Source: Flavobacteriaceae bacterium PS02334 (GTDB taxonomy: Bacteria > Bacteroidota > Bacteroidia > Flavobacteriales > Flavobacteriaceae). From it: DNA of 64,000 nucleotides. How positions within the stretch are numbered: the first letter of the stretch is position 1; the number at the start of each line of letters is the position of its first letter. The position numbers and the translations under genes were made by a program. Location of the stretch: NCBI GenBank assembly GCA_029959295.1, contig JASCOH010000008.1:1-64000 (forward strand), in the 5' to 3' direction. The notes under the pieces were generated by a model. The model ran no database searches and was not told the DNA's origin. It saw nothing but the letters and a program-made list of their open reading frames with translations. Below are positions 35,675-45,152 of this stretch, one piece after another.

Positions 35675-36613
35675 TTATAGAGCCGGAAGCAATACTTTAT
35701 CAATTGCATGGATGACGCCATTTGAGGCTTGAACATCAGTTGCAACAACATTACTTACTCTTCCGCTTGCATCTGTGATTTTTACTCCACCTGTCAAGCC
35801 AATATTAAAGCTTTGGCCTTGAAATGTGGTAACGCTTCCTGCGGTTAAATTCGTTGACAATACATTAGCTCCAGCCACAACATGATACTTTAATGTGTTT
35901 TCTAAAACAGATTGTGGTATGGCATTTAAGCCTGACAAATTCAATTCAGTAAGCACACTTGTGAAAGCAGCATTTGTTGGAGCAAAAACAGTAAAAGGAG
36001 AATTTGGTGTTCCTGAAAGAATTCCTACAAAGTCAGGCTGATCTTCTCTAGTTAACGCTTGTACTAAAACAGAAAAGTTTGGATTTGCAATGGCGTGATT
36101 TACAACAGTAGGCAAAGCCAAAACGCCGTTAATAACGTGAACAACACCATTGCTTGCTTGAACATCTGCCGTTACAACCGTGGCACCGTTATTTGCAGTA
36201 CCACCATTTAAAACAACTCCGTTAGCCGTATTTACAAAAAGGCTCAATGTGTTTGTTGAAGAAGCGCTTCCTTTGGCCAATGTTTTCACATAGCCTGTTG
36301 TTAATTCTGATGCTGTAAGTTCGCCGCTTACAACGTGATTCAATAAAATTTCTTTCAATACATTTGTTGGAACCGCATCAAGATTTGCAAAACCATTCGC
36401 TTGAAGGAAAGCAGTAAAAGAAGCGTTTGTTGGTGCAAATACTGTAAATTCTCCAGATCCGTTTAAAGTAGAAACTAAATCTGTTCTTTCAAGGGCATCG
36501 ACTAAGATGCTCAAATCTGCATTTCTTGATGCAATTGCTGCAATCGTTTCACTCTGTGGAGTCGAAACTGTATCATCATCGTTGCTGCAAGAAATAAATG
36601 GCAAGCTGCACAA
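35675..36613 (-). CDS. Fasciclin (FAS1) double-domain surface lipoprotein, start disrupted by 1 base
   Basis: The intact frame has two FAS1 domains (about 20-160 and 165-310), each with the pattern FTVFAPTNASF / FTVFAPTNAAF and a YH-type strand (LNHVVSGELTA, YHVVAGANVLS). Read from TTG at 36613 it lacks a full signal peptide. In the same frame upstream lies KITKKIGLLALCSLPFISCS, a lipoprotein signal with a lipobox Cys, but no ATG. The ATG at 36649 is one base out of frame because the A-run after it has six A where seven would restore MKKITKKIG. FAS1 proteins mediate adhesion at the cell surface. Possible causes are a sequencing error, phase variation or early decay. Confidence 0.82.
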   Translation of the reverse strand: MCSLPFISCSNDDDTVSTPQSETIAAIASRNADLSILVDALERTDLVSTLNGSGEFTVFAPTNASFTAFLQANGFANLDAVPTNVLKEILLNHVVSGELTASELTTGYVKTLAKGSASSTNTLSLFVNTANGVVLNGGTANNGATVVTADVQASNGVVHVINGVLALPTVVNHAIANPNFSVLVQALTREDQPDFVGILSGTPNSPFTVFAPTNAAFTSVLTELNLSGLNAIPQSVLENTLKYHVVAGANVLSTNLTAGSVTTFQGQSFNIGLTGGVKITDASGRVSNVVATDVQASNGVIHAIDKVLLPAL

Positions 36614-36640
36614 TGCCAGAAGCCCAATTTTTTTAGTAAT

Positions 36641-36649
36641 TTTTTCATA
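36641..36649 (-). other. A6 homopolymer after an out-of-frame ATG (fasciclin gene)
   Basis: On the - strand ATG is followed by six A, then TTACT. Adding one A would join this ATG to the frame encoding the lipoprotein signal and the two FAS1 domains. As written, translation from this ATG leaves the FAS1 frame and soon stops. Confidence 0.6.
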
Positions 36650-36661
36650 TTGTTGTATTTT

Positions 36662-37012
36662 ATAGGTTTTGTGTACTACTAAGTTATTTAAAAATTAATT
36701 TTTGTTTAATGTTTTTATGAAAATATTAAACATTGTTTTGGTGAATTTTTTGAATTTGAAGTAGTTTTTAAAATTAAAGCACTATAAAATTTCTTCACAT
36801 AGAAATATATCTATTGAAGTACCAAGGATAAAAAGAACAGAATTAGGAGATGTATTTTAAAAAATATAAAAAAGCGACATTTGGCGAATTCACAAAATTG
36901 AACAAATTTTAAATTTTTGTGAAAGTGCAAGAAGATATAAAACGTTCCGTCATTGCTACGATTTAAGATAAGAATTTGTTTTTCAGATATTTATAAAGAA
37001 ATGAAGATGTTG
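36662..37012. other. AT-rich intergenic region
   Basis: About 350 bases between the fasciclin gene and the next leftward gene. I see promoter-like AT-rich DNA but no convincing gene, hairpin or repeat. Confidence 0.5.
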
Positions 37013-38416
37013 CTAATTTGCAACATCTTCAAATTTACGCATCACATATTCCTTCTTTTTTGAATCGTAATAACCTAAAATATAATAGTCTTTGAAAGCA
37101 AAAACAGATTGCAAAGTCACATCGTTTTCACTTAAAAACTGTGAAATAGAATCTACAGCCAGTCCTTGTTGAGGTATGTTTTGGTGTTCAAATTTATCAT
37201 CAAACAGAGCTTCAAAATACGTAGATTGCAAATCTCCTGCATTAAAAAAACTGCCTACGTCACCACCGCTTCCGGTAGCGACCATGGCAACTCCAGCGGT
37301 AATTCCGATGATCATGTTTCCGGCCGAACTCACATTTCTTACGCCGCCAACAGTTACCATTATTGAATTCGGAGTTTTATAGACGGAAAGCCCAACTTCT
37401 GAAGCATCCAAACGCTGCAGGAATTTTTTAGTGTTTTTTAAAGCACGCCCTTGCTGCTCTCCAGTTTGGCTTAAAAGCGGTGAATTTCTAAAAGAAATCG
37501 TGTCTTTTGTGTCGGCATAATATTTTTTAATTACTTCCTGAGATTTCAAGTCGACAGCGGCAATTGACAATTCTTCCTCATTCGTTTTCAGCATATATAA
37601 TTTGTCTTGAAAGTAATAGGAATTTGATTTTCCTATATTTTTTGCCATCGCTTGCTGTGGAATATTTTTTTCGGAAATCGTAAAGTTAGTAAGGTCGATT
37701 TCTAAAACCTGCGTTTTCGCACTAGAATCAAAAGTGAGAATCATTCGATTTCCTGAAAGATACATTTTTGATTTTCCAACACATTTAAATAAAGGATTTA
37801 GTGCTTTTGTGTCAATCATTTCAATACCTTCTTCCGTAATCAATTCGTTAAAAGACCTTGATTTTCCTTGTGAGTTGGTGAATTTATACGAAGAAAAATC
37901 CAACACTTTTTCGTCCATTTCGCCTTTGTTCAAGACATAAAATTTGAGCTTATCTTCTTTCTTCGGCAAAGTCAAAATATAGAAAGAATTATTTTCGCTG
38001 AAAGTATTCAAGATCGATTCGTCTTTGAATTCAAATTGAAAATTATCTACTTTATTGATTTTGGTTTCGAAATTAACCCAAACCGATTGTATCTTCTTGA
38101 AATCTTCAGATACCCAATATAAACAAGGATTTCCGTCGTTTTCAAAGCCATATCCAGCCATGAATTCATATTCTTTGTCAGGTCGATTTGTGGTAAGACT
38201 ATCCGAAAAAAACAAAAACGGATTGTATTTCAAGACTTTTACTTTTTCCTTATCGGCAGCAAAAATAAAAACTTGATTTTTAGAATTTACAGCATTCAAA
38301 ATCTGATGTGTGCTCTTGGATTTTTTTAGTTCCAAAGGATGGGAAGCCAATAAAGTCTGGCCAAAAGAAGCTGTAAAAGAAGCAAAAACAAAAAGCGCAA
38401 ATAATAATTTTTTCAT
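37013..38416 (-). CDS. Exported protein of unknown function, paralogue of the gene at 39857-41296
   Basis: The 467-residue protein has a signal peptide (MKKLLFALFVFASFTASFGQ) and a mostly beta-strand body that may be a propeller-like repeat (FIFAADKEKVKVLKYNP, ENNSFYILTLPKKEDKLKFYVL, YYFQDKLYMLKTNEEELSIAAVDL). A Gly-rich hydrophobic stretch follows near residue 370 (MIIGITAGVAMVATG). The gene at 39857-41296 has the same layout and similar motifs (GGV at the turn, a Gly-rich segment, then F-YY-GY / F-FFGGFD ending near EYV/EYS). I do not recognise the family. The two genes appear to be a diverged duplication. Confidence 0.7.
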   Translation of the reverse strand: MKKLLFALFVFASFTASFGQTLLASHPLELKKSKSTHQILNAVNSKNQVFIFAADKEKVKVLKYNPFLFFSDSLTTNRPDKEYEFMAGYGFENDGNPCLYWVSEDFKKIQSVWVNFETKINKVDNFQFEFKDESILNTFSENNSFYILTLPKKEDKLKFYVLNKGEMDEKVLDFSSYKFTNSQGKSRSFNELITEEGIEMIDTKALNPLFKCVGKSKMYLSGNRMILTFDSSAKTQVLEIDLTNFTISEKNIPQQAMAKNIGKSNSYYFQDKLYMLKTNEEELSIAAVDLKSQEVIKKYYADTKDTISFRNSPLLSQTGEQQGRALKNTKKFLQRLDASEVGLSVYKTPNSIMVTVGGVRNVSSAGNMIIGITAGVAMVATGSGGDVGSFFNAGDLQSTYFEALFDDKFEHQNIPQQGLAVDSISQFLSENDVTLQSVFAFKDYYILGYYDSKKKEYVMRKFEDVAN

Positions 38417-38459
38417 AGCCTACATTTTTATTTTCTTGCTCAAAAACAATACCGCAAGT

Positions 38460-39089
38460 TTAAGAATCCATAAACTCTTGAAATTTAGTGAAAAATTCGC
38501 CAACGTGAAAACCGTCCATCAAGCCGTGATGTACGTGAACTGAAACTGCCATTGTTCGTTTTCCATCTTCGGCAACCATCATTTTTCCTATAGAAATTTT
38601 CGGACAGCTGTCTGGAAAAGAAAAACTTCTAGCATGCGAAAGTGACGTAAAATCAACCCACGGAATTGCCGAAAAATGAATCAGATTATCGACTTCAAAA
38701 CTTCGGGTAAAAAGTCCGGGCGTGTTTCTGACTCTTTCAATTTCTTCCAAAGCTTTTTCTTGAAATGTCTCAAAATCTGAATAAAATTGGATTAACGAAA
38801 ATCCAAAAGTGTTGTCATCGCGCGTCAATGTTGCCGAAGCATCGATTCTGTCAAAAATATAAATCTCGCCATTGTCAATTCTATAGCGGAAATTCTCCAC
38901 CGAATTTACTGCCGAAAGCGTTTTATGAAGATAATATAAAAAAAATGAAACTCCGTTTTTCTTTGAAGTTTCATAAGCCTTTGTGCAATCGATATTGGCT
39001 ACAATTCCAAAAAAAGGCTCTTCGAATTTACTAAAAAATTCAAAGTGTTCTTTCCTTGGCCAAGTGTTTAAGTCTAATTTCGTTTTCAT
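38460..39089 (-). CDS. Chloramphenicol acetyltransferase-like protein (CatA family)
   Basis: The ATG at 39089 (MKTKLDLNTWPRKEHFEFF) gives 209 residues and fits the family N terminus. A GTG further upstream would overlap the palindrome at 39100. Blocks are FGIVANIDCTKAYETSKKNGVSFFLYYLHKTL, FRYRIDNGEIYIFDRIDASATL and the catalytic motif HHGLMDG (VHVHHGLMDGFHVGEFF). The type A enzymes acetylate chloramphenicol with acetyl-CoA. Chromosomal relatives in Flavobacteriaceae may act on other substrates, so resistance is not proven. Confidence 0.85.
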   Translation of the reverse strand: MKTKLDLNTWPRKEHFEFFSKFEEPFFGIVANIDCTKAYETSKKNGVSFFLYYLHKTLSAVNSVENFRYRIDNGEIYIFDRIDASATLTRDDNTFGFSLIQFYSDFETFQEKALEEIERVRNTPGLFTRSFEVDNLIHFSAIPWVDFTSLSHARSFSFPDSCPKISIGKMMVAEDGKRTMAVSVHVHHGLMDGFHVGEFFTKFQEFMDS

Positions 39090-39099
39090 TTTATTAGTT

Positions 39100-39160
39100 G
39101 CCACAGATTATAGGATTCAAAAGATTTTTACAAATCCATTTAATCCTTGTAATCTGTGGC
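39100..39160. repeat. Palindromic intergenic element (GCCACAGATT type)
   Basis: Arms GCCACAGATTATAGGATT and AATCCTTGTAATCTGTGGC pair almost perfectly around a loop of about 24 bases. It lies between the HAD hydrolase and CAT-like genes on the - strand. It belongs to the same sequence family as the palindrome at 12453-12495. Confidence 0.65.
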
Positions 39161-39170
39161 TTTTGAATTT

Positions 39171-39857
39171 TTATAGTAAAAAAGGCAAAACTTCAGTGAT
39201 TTTTTCCACTGCTCTAAAGTTATTATGCTTCACTTCGTGATCGATTTTTTCGTGGGCCCAAGTTGTGTGATACGGAATGTGAACTGCGTGACCGCCAATT
39301 CCTAAAACAGGCAAAACATCTGATTTCAAGGAATTTCCGATCATAAAAAACTCTTCAGGCTGTATTTCCAAACGGCCTAACAAATCGCGATAATCTTTTT
39401 CTTGCTTGTCAGACATCACTTCGATATGGTGGAAATAATGTCCCAAGCCAGAATTATGAAGCTTTCTTCTTTGGTCTAATAAATCGCCTTTTGTGGCTAC
39501 AACTAGTTTATATTTTCCATGCAAAGCCTGTAAAGTTTCTTCCACTCCGTCTAATAATTCGATTGGTCTTTGGAGTAATTCTTTTCCGTATTCCAAGATT
39601 TTATCGACAACTTGAATGCTGATGGTTTTTTCTGAAATTTTCATTGCGGCTTCAATCATCGACAGAATATAGCCCTTGATTCCATAACCATACAAAGGCA
39701 AATTGTCAATTTCCACTTTAAAAAGTTCCTGAGAAATTCCCTGTTTTGAAAGATAATCATTCATCAAGCCACAGAATTTTTCTTCTGTTTCCTGAAAATA
39801 AGGCTCGTTCACGAATAAGGTGTCGTCGGCGTCAAAAGCGATTACTTTGATGTTCAT
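39171..39857 (-). CDS. HAD-superfamily hydrolase
   Basis: The 228-residue protein shows motif I FDADDTLFVNEP (nucleophile Asp), motif II VVATKGD (Thr), and motifs III/IV around KEKDYRDLLGRL and FFMIGNSLKSDV. It has an alpha-helical cap (about 20-90), as in phosphoglycolate-phosphatase-like enzymes. It likely removes phosphate from a small metabolite. It overlaps the stop of the upstream gene by one base (TAATG), so it is translationally coupled to the exported protein gene at 39857-41296. Confidence 0.88.
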   Translation of the reverse strand: MNIKVIAFDADDTLFVNEPYFQETEEKFCGLMNDYLSKQGISQELFKVEIDNLPLYGYGIKGYILSMIEAAMKISEKTISIQVVDKILEYGKELLQRPIELLDGVEETLQALHGKYKLVVATKGDLLDQRRKLHNSGLGHYFHHIEVMSDKQEKDYRDLLGRLEIQPEEFFMIGNSLKSDVLPVLGIGGHAVHIPYHTTWAHEKIDHEVKHNNFRAVEKITEVLPFLL

Positions 39858-41296
39858 TATTCTTCAAATTTATAAAACGAATATTCTTTTGTGTTTTTGT
39901 CAAATCCACCAAAAAACAATTTTGAATCAAATTTAAAAATTGTTTGATTGGTAAAATTATTGTTTTCTTCAACAAACAATCTTAATTTATCAAATGCTGA
40001 TTTTTGAGAATCACCTTCTATGTGATTAAAATTTTTATCAAAAGTTGAATAAATATAAACCACTTTTTTATTACTATAGGAATTTAAATTATCAACAGAA
40101 TAGTTTGATGAAATCGCACTAGCAATTAAAGCACCCGTAAAACCACCAATAATTCCTCCGAGAATAACTGAATTTTGTTGTGTATTAGAAACACCTCCAA
40201 TTACTAGATGGTATTTATTGTCATCATAATAACCAGATATAGAAGGGTTTAAATTGTTTGTTTTTCGAATTAACTGATTTGATTTGTCTAAAATTCGGCT
40301 GTCCTTTATGCTTCCATTTTCTTGAATAATTTCTGAATTTTTGAAGTCAACAGGCATACCTTCAGTAAGCGAAATATTCTTTATTTCATTTCCCTCCAAA
40401 TCTTTTACTGAAAGATGGAGCACTTTCGGGCTGCTCTTAATCTGCATTAATACATTGTTAACTAAAAATGAATTAGACCCAATTATATCGTAATCGTAGT
40501 CACCCACTTTAATAATTGGCTTTGAGTACGCTTTTTGTGAAGCTTTGAAATTGGACAAATCAATAGTCAGCATCTGTGTAAACTTCTCGTTAACGTCAAA
40601 TGTAAAGCTAAGCTTGTTTCCATTAATGTATGCCTTCTTTTTATTGGTGCTTAAAACAAGAGACGCGGGAGTTTCATCTGAAATATTTTTGATTACATCA
40701 TGATACACTAAAATGCTTTTCTCTTTATACAATTCCCAAAATGACACCATTTTGTTGCTATTGCTTAAAAATTTCATTTCTGAACAATCAACAACTTTTT
40801 TTTCTTGTTTTCCATCAATAAAACTATAAAAGTTCAAAACGCTACTGTCTTTTAAAACAGTTATGATGTAAAAGACATTGTTAACGGTAACTTTGTCGAT
40901 TATTTTTTCTTTTCCAATATCGAAAGGAATAGGAAGCGAAGTTGCTTTTTTTATCTGAAAATCAAAGCATTGTGCAACAATTTCGTTAGAGTTTGAACCA
41001 TTCCAATAAATGAAATACTGATTTTCAGAACGGCTGTGTCCTATAATATCGTCTACATCTTTTTTAGAAAATGTAATGCTTAAAGTGTCTTTTAATTTTA
41101 AATTCTCATCAAATTGGGAAGCTTTTAAAGATTTTTTATCAATAAAAAACAATGTGGTTTTTTTATCAGATTCATTTACAATTGTAAATACATCTTTTCT
41201 TCCTTGGTCTTTAGGATAAAAACTTGAAATTTTTTCTTGGGAAAAACCGAGAACGAAACTGAATAGGCTTAGAAACAGAAAATAGCGATTTTGCAT
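39857..41296 (-). CDS. Exported protein of unknown function, paralogue of the gene at 37013-38416
   Basis: The 479-residue protein has a signal peptide (MQNRYFLFLSLFSFVLGFSQ) and the same architecture as the gene 1.4 kb away: repeated beta segments with alternating hydrophobic residues, a Gly-rich hydrophobic segment (VILGGIIGGFTGALIASAIS) near residue 385, and a conserved tail (IFKFDSKLFFGGFDKNTKEYSFYKF). I do not recognise the family. It precedes the HAD gene with a 1-base overlap and lies 16 bases downstream of metG on the same strand. Confidence 0.7.
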   Translation of the reverse strand: MQNRYFLFLSLFSFVLGFSQEKISSFYPKDQGRKDVFTIVNESDKKTTLFFIDKKSLKASQFDENLKLKDTLSITFSKKDVDDIIGHSRSENQYFIYWNGSNSNEIVAQCFDFQIKKATSLPIPFDIGKEKIIDKVTVNNVFYIITVLKDSSVLNFYSFIDGKQEKKVVDCSEMKFLSNSNKMVSFWELYKEKSILVYHDVIKNISDETPASLVLSTNKKKAYINGNKLSFTFDVNEKFTQMLTIDLSNFKASQKAYSKPIIKVGDYDYDIIGSNSFLVNNVLMQIKSSPKVLHLSVKDLEGNEIKNISLTEGMPVDFKNSEIIQENGSIKDSRILDKSNQLIRKTNNLNPSISGYYDDNKYHLVIGGVSNTQQNSVILGGIIGGFTGALIASAISSNYSVDNLNSYSNKKVVYIYSTFDKNFNHIEGDSQKSAFDKLRLFVEENNNFTNQTIFKFDSKLFFGGFDKNTKEYSFYKFEE

Positions 41297-41312
41297 TTAG
41301 ATATCTTAATTA

Positions 41313-43436
41313 TTAATTTATAGTTTCTCCATTCCCCACTTCAGCATCCGGATTCACGAAAACCAATTTCCCTTCAGCATTCGTAGTCATCAAAATCATA
41401 CCTTGACTTTCTACACCACGCAAAGCTCTTGGCGCAAGATTGACCAAAACCGTTACTTTTCTTCCCACAATTTCTTCTGGAGAAAAACTTTCAGCAATTC
41501 CAGAAACGATGGTTCTCACGTCAATTCCAGTATCGACTTTCAAGACTAAAAGTTTGTTGGCTTTTGGCATTTTCTCTGCTTCCAAAATAGTTCCAACACG
41601 CAAGTCCATTTTAGCGAAATCTTCATATTGAATCAAATCTTTCTGAGGTTCTACTTTTTTGTTCTCTGCTTTGTTGGCTGTTTTTGTAGCTTCCAATTTG
41701 TCGATCTGTTTTTGAATTTCTTCGTCTTCAATTTTAGCAAAAAGTAATTCAGCCTCGCCAATTTTATGTCCCGCCGGAATCAAATCTGAATTTTCAGAAA
41801 TATCACTCCAGCTTAATCCTGAATTATTTTTTGCTTCCGCCAAAACCGCAGTTTCATCCGTAATTCCAAAAGTTGAAATAGAAGACGGAGTTGCATTCAA
41901 GATTCTTTTCAATTTTTCAGAAGTAAACGGCAAAAACGGTGCTGCCATAACACTCAACGCGCCAGCAATCTGCAAGGCAACATACATCTGCGTTTTCACT
42001 CTTTCTGGATTGTCTTTTACCACTTTCCAAGGCTCTTCATCGGCCAGATATTTATTTCCTAAACGCGCCACATTCATCAATTCGCCCAAAGCTTCTCTGA
42101 ATCTGTAACGCTCCACAGAACTTGCTATTACTGCAGGATACGCTTTTAATTCTGTTAACGTCGCTTCGTCCACTTCAGAAAATTCGTTTGGTTCAGGAAC
42201 AATTCCGTCGTAATATTTGTTGGTCAAAACCACAACTCTATTGATGAAATTACCAAAAATTGCCACCAATTCGTTGTTGTTTCTCGCCTGGAAATCTTTC
42301 CAAGTAAAATCATTATCCTTAGTTTCTGGAGCATTCGATGTCAAGGCATAACGCAAAACATCCTGCTTATCTGGAAAATCTTCCAAATATTCGTGCAACC
42401 AAACTGCCCAGTTTTTAGAAGTCGAAAGTTTATTTCCTTCCAAATTCAAAAACTCGTTTGCAGGAACATTGTCCGGCAAAATATAACTTCCTTCAGCCTT
42501 CAACATCGCTGGAAAAATAATACAATGGAAAACGATATTGTCTTTTCCGATGAAATGAACCAGCTTCGTATCTTCCGATTTCCAATACGGTTCCCAGTCT
42601 TTTCCTTCTCTCAAAGCCCATTCTTTTGTCGAAGAAATGTAGCCAATAGGTGCGTCAAACCAAACATATAATTTCTTTCCTTCGGCACCTTCAACCGGAA
42701 CATCGATTCCCCAATCCAAATCTCGGGTTACGGCACGAGGCTCCAAACCGCCGTCAATCCATGATTTTACTTGGCCATACACATTTGGTTTCCAGTCGTT
42801 TTTATGTCCAACTAAAATCCATTCTCTCAAAAAATCCTCATATCGGTCCAAAGGCAAAAACCAGTGTTTTGTAGATTTCAAAATCGGAGTTTCGCCTGTA
42901 ATTGTAGATTTTGGATTGATCAAATCCGTTGCATTCAAGGTTGAACCGCATCTTTCGCATTGATCGCCATAAGCTTCTTCGTTGCCACATTTTGGGCAAG
43001 TTCCAATCACAAAACGATCGGCCAAAAACTGATCGGCTTTCGCATCATACAATTGTTCCGTCGTTTCTTCGATAAAATCGCCATTGTCGTACAGTTTTCT
43101 GAAAAACTCAGAAGCCGTATCGTGGTGGATTTTTGCCGAAGTACGCGAATAATTATCAAAAGAAATTCCGAAATCAGCAAACGATTTTCTGATAATTCCG
43201 TCATATTTATCAATCACTTCCTGAGGTGTGATGCCCTCTTTTTTCGCCTTCATCGAAATCGCCACGCCGTGTTCGTCGCTGCCGCAAATGAACGCCACAT
43301 CGCGATTTTGCAAGCGCAAAAATCGAGCATAAATATCAGAAGGAACATAAACTCCCGCCAAATGCCCAATGTGAATCGGGCCGTTAGTATAAGGCAAAGC
43401 CGCCGTAATCGTATATCTTTTCGGATTCTGTATCAT
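41313..43436 (-). CDS. metG: Methionyl-tRNA synthetase with C-terminal tRNA-binding domain
   Basis: The ATG at 43436 ([19 protein letters not shown]) gives 707 residues. The class I synthetase core has the HIGH motif ([10 protein letters not shown]), a knuckle with zinc-binding Cys ([19 protein letters not shown]) and the KMSKS variant KLSTS ([12 protein letters not shown]). An anticodon-binding helical domain follows, and after about residue 590 an EMAP/Arc1-like tRNA-binding domain ([27 protein letters not shown]). It charges tRNA-Met and is essential. A -7 box lies 22-29 bases upstream. Confidence 0.97.
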   Translation of the reverse strand: MIQNPKRYTITAALPYTNGPIHIGHLAGVYVPSDIYARFLRLQNRDVAFICGSDEHGVAISMKAKKEGITPQEVIDKYDGIIRKSFADFGISFDNYSRTSAKIHHDTASEFFRKLYDNGDFIEETTEQLYDAKADQFLADRFVIGTCPKCGNEEAYGDQCERCGSTLNATDLINPKSTITGETPILKSTKHWFLPLDRYEDFLREWILVGHKNDWKPNVYGQVKSWIDGGLEPRAVTRDLDWGIDVPVEGAEGKKLYVWFDAPIGYISSTKEWALREGKDWEPYWKSEDTKLVHFIGKDNIVFHCIIFPAMLKAEGSYILPDNVPANEFLNLEGNKLSTSKNWAVWLHEYLEDFPDKQDVLRYALTSNAPETKDNDFTWKDFQARNNNELVAIFGNFINRVVVLTNKYYDGIVPEPNEFSEVDEATLTELKAYPAVIASSVERYRFREALGELMNVARLGNKYLADEEPWKVVKDNPERVKTQMYVALQIAGALSVMAAPFLPFTSEKLKRILNATPSSISTFGITDETAVLAEAKNNSGLSWSDISENSDLIPAGHKIGEAELLFAKIEDEEIQKQIDKLEATKTANKAENKKVEPQKDLIQYEDFAKMDLRVGTILEAEKMPKANKLLVLKVDTGIDVRTIVSGIAESFSPEEIVGRKVTVLVNLAPRALRGVESQGMILMTTNAEGKLVFVNPDAEVGNGETIN

Positions 43437-43457
43437 CTTTTTCTTTAAATAAGTAGG

Positions 43458-43465
43458 CAAAATTA
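43458..43465 (-). promoter_or_regulatory. -7 element of metG
   Basis: On the - strand TAATTTTG matches TAnnTTTG, 22 bases before the metG ATG. No clear -33 TTG is seen at the expected distance. Confidence 0.5.
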
Positions 43466-43534
43466 ATCTATTGTCGCTGAAATACCTAAAATATATTCTT
43501 TGTCATTTGAAGCGAATCGTCCTTCTTTTTCAGT

Positions 43535-43606
43535 CCCGAAGGTTCGGGGGCAATTCCCGCTGTTCAGCACTATCTTTTATTTTTTTACAAAAAAAGATTA
43601 GTAAAA
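43535..43606. repeat. Second, shorter copy of the intergenic flavobacterial repeat
   Basis: A small hairpin CCCGAA/TTCGGG at 43535-43548 is followed by GCAATTCCCGCTGTTCAGC, related to the word at 2751-2770, and by a T-run facing an A-run. The later parts seen in the first copy (GGTCGC, CAATCAGGGCT) are absent, so this copy is short or truncated. It is the last chromosomal-looking sequence before the mobile element. Confidence 0.4.
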
Positions 43607-43851
43607 AGCAAAAATAGGCAAAATGGATAAAACCGTTGCTATACAAGGCTTTATAAAAGGTGTAGTCTAAGTTCGGAAGTCGGTGTCTGATAGGTTTTGG
43701 GCTTAAAATGACAAGGTTAGGTTACTAATTCGTTACCGATTAACAAAGGTAACTACATAGCTTAACCGATTATATTTCAGCTTTTTGCACCCCTTTCTAC
43801 GTTTCCTTGTAACTCAATGTAATTTAATTTTAAACGTTAAACATTTGAGTT
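43607..43851. other. Probable left end of the conjugative element (att region)
   Basis: No gene is seen between the repeat and the integrase. The stretch holds ACCGATTA twice (43735-43742 and 43765-43772, 30 bases apart) and several GTTAC/GGTAAC words. These are candidates for integrase or excisionase arm sites. The exact junction cannot be fixed without the other end or an empty site. Confidence 0.4.
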
Positions 43852-45102
43852 ATGGAGCAGACAAAAAAATCGACGTTCAAACTGCTTTTCTATTTGAAAA
43901 AGAACGAACTGAAAAAGAACGGTAATGCACCAGTTATGGCACGTATTACCATTGACGGAACGCCTAAAACTTTCGGAACAAAGTTAGAAATAAACCCCAA
44001 TAACTGGGATTTAAAGTACGGAAGAGTTGAGGGCAAGAGTGCCCAGGCATTGAGCATTAATAAAAAACTGGATAACATTCGTGGGCGTATCGACAAGATT
44101 TACGAAGATATGCTGAAGCACGAGGGCTTTGCCACCGCCCAAAAAGTAAAGCTGTCGTTTTTGGGTGTAGGAATAATGGATGATGCAATCCTAAAAGTCT
44201 TTAACGACCAAAATGAGGATTTTAAAAAATTGGTCGAAAAGGAAGAACGCTCACAAAGCACTTACAACAAGTATATCACAGTTTACAATCATCTTACCAC
44301 ATTTATAAAGGAACGCTATCATCGTGATGATATGGCTTTTCGGGAATTGACTTCCGACTTTATCCGTGAGTTTGATTTTTATCTCCGGTACGATTTACAA
44401 TCTACGCATAATACGGTTTGGGTTTATACGATGCCTGTATTAGCCCTTGCAGAACTGGCTATTAAAAAAGGCTTGATACGTGATAATCCTTTTCAGGATT
44501 ACGAAATCAATATGGAAGAAACCGACCGGGGCTATATTCTGAAAGAGGATGTAGAAAAGTTGATGATGTGCATACCATCGCACCCACGTTATGAACTTGT
44601 AAAAGACCTCTTTATTTTCAGTTGCTTTACCGGACTTGCTTACGCTGATATTAAAAAACTGACAAGGAACAATATTCAATCTTTCTTTGACGGTCATCAA
44701 TGGATTATCAGCAGGAGGAAGAAATCGGATATTGCTTCTAATGTTCGCTTATTGGAAATTCCAAAACGTATCATTGAGAAATATCAGGGTACTACAAGGA
44801 ATGAATTTATTTTTCCGGTTCCGACCAACGCAACCTGCAATACGCACGTAGGCAAATTGATTGAGAAAGCTGAAATTATCACAGAACAAAAAGTTACTTT
44901 CCACACAGCAAGGCACACTTTCGGAACTATGTTTTTGACCGAGGGCGTACCCCTTGAAAGCCTTAGCAAAATGATGGGGCATAAAAATATCTCGACCACA
45001 CAGATTTATGCTAAAATCACAAGCCAAAAAATCAGTAAGGATATGGATTTGGTTACGCCAAAATTCAGGGCAATGGAAGAAGCATTTTTGGCGGCGATAT
45101 AA
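43852..45102 (+). CDS. int: Tyrosine recombinase/integrase of a Bacteroidota conjugative element
   Basis: The 416-residue protein has an N-terminal arm-binding domain (about 10-95; LFYLKKNELKKNGNAPVMARITIDG, typical of Bacteroidota transposon integrases). A core-binding SAM-like domain spans about 120-215 and the catalytic domain about 230-400. The latter has Arg in FTGLAYADIKKL as a family variant region, then HTARHTFGT (HxxR), GHKNISTTQIYAKI (His and the Tyr nucleophile). It catalyses integration and excision, consistent with the conjugation genes downstream. It is followed by its own terminator. Confidence 0.95.
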   Translation: MEQTKKSTFKLLFYLKKNELKKNGNAPVMARITIDGTPKTFGTKLEINPNNWDLKYGRVEGKSAQALSINKKLDNIRGRIDKIYEDMLKHEGFATAQKVKLSFLGVGIMDDAILKVFNDQNEDFKKLVEKEERSQSTYNKYITVYNHLTTFIKERYHRDDMAFRELTSDFIREFDFYLRYDLQSTHNTVWVYTMPVLALAELAIKKGLIRDNPFQDYEINMEETDRGYILKEDVEKLMMCIPSHPRYELVKDLFIFSCFTGLAYADIKKLTRNNIQSFFDGHQWIISRRKKSDIASNVRLLEIPKRIIEKYQGTTRNEFIFPVPTNATCNTHVGKLIEKAEIITEQKVTFHTARHTFGTMFLTEGVPLESLSKMMGHKNISTTQIYAKITSQKISKDMDLVTPKFRAMEEAFLAAI

Positions 45103-45124
45103 TCAGTTTTATTTAATCACAAGG

Positions 45125-45152
45125 AGCAGAACTTAACGGTTCTGCTTTTTTT
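45125..45152 (+). terminator. Rho-independent terminator after the integrase gene
   Basis: Hairpin AGCAGAAC / GTTCTGCT with a 6-base loop and T6-7 tail. Confidence 0.88.

Noticed and set aside
36850-36912. 20-codon frame on the + strand in the gap right of the fasciclin gene
   Set aside because: Too short, Lys/Phe-rich as expected from AT-rich DNA, and no promoter or conservation evidence.
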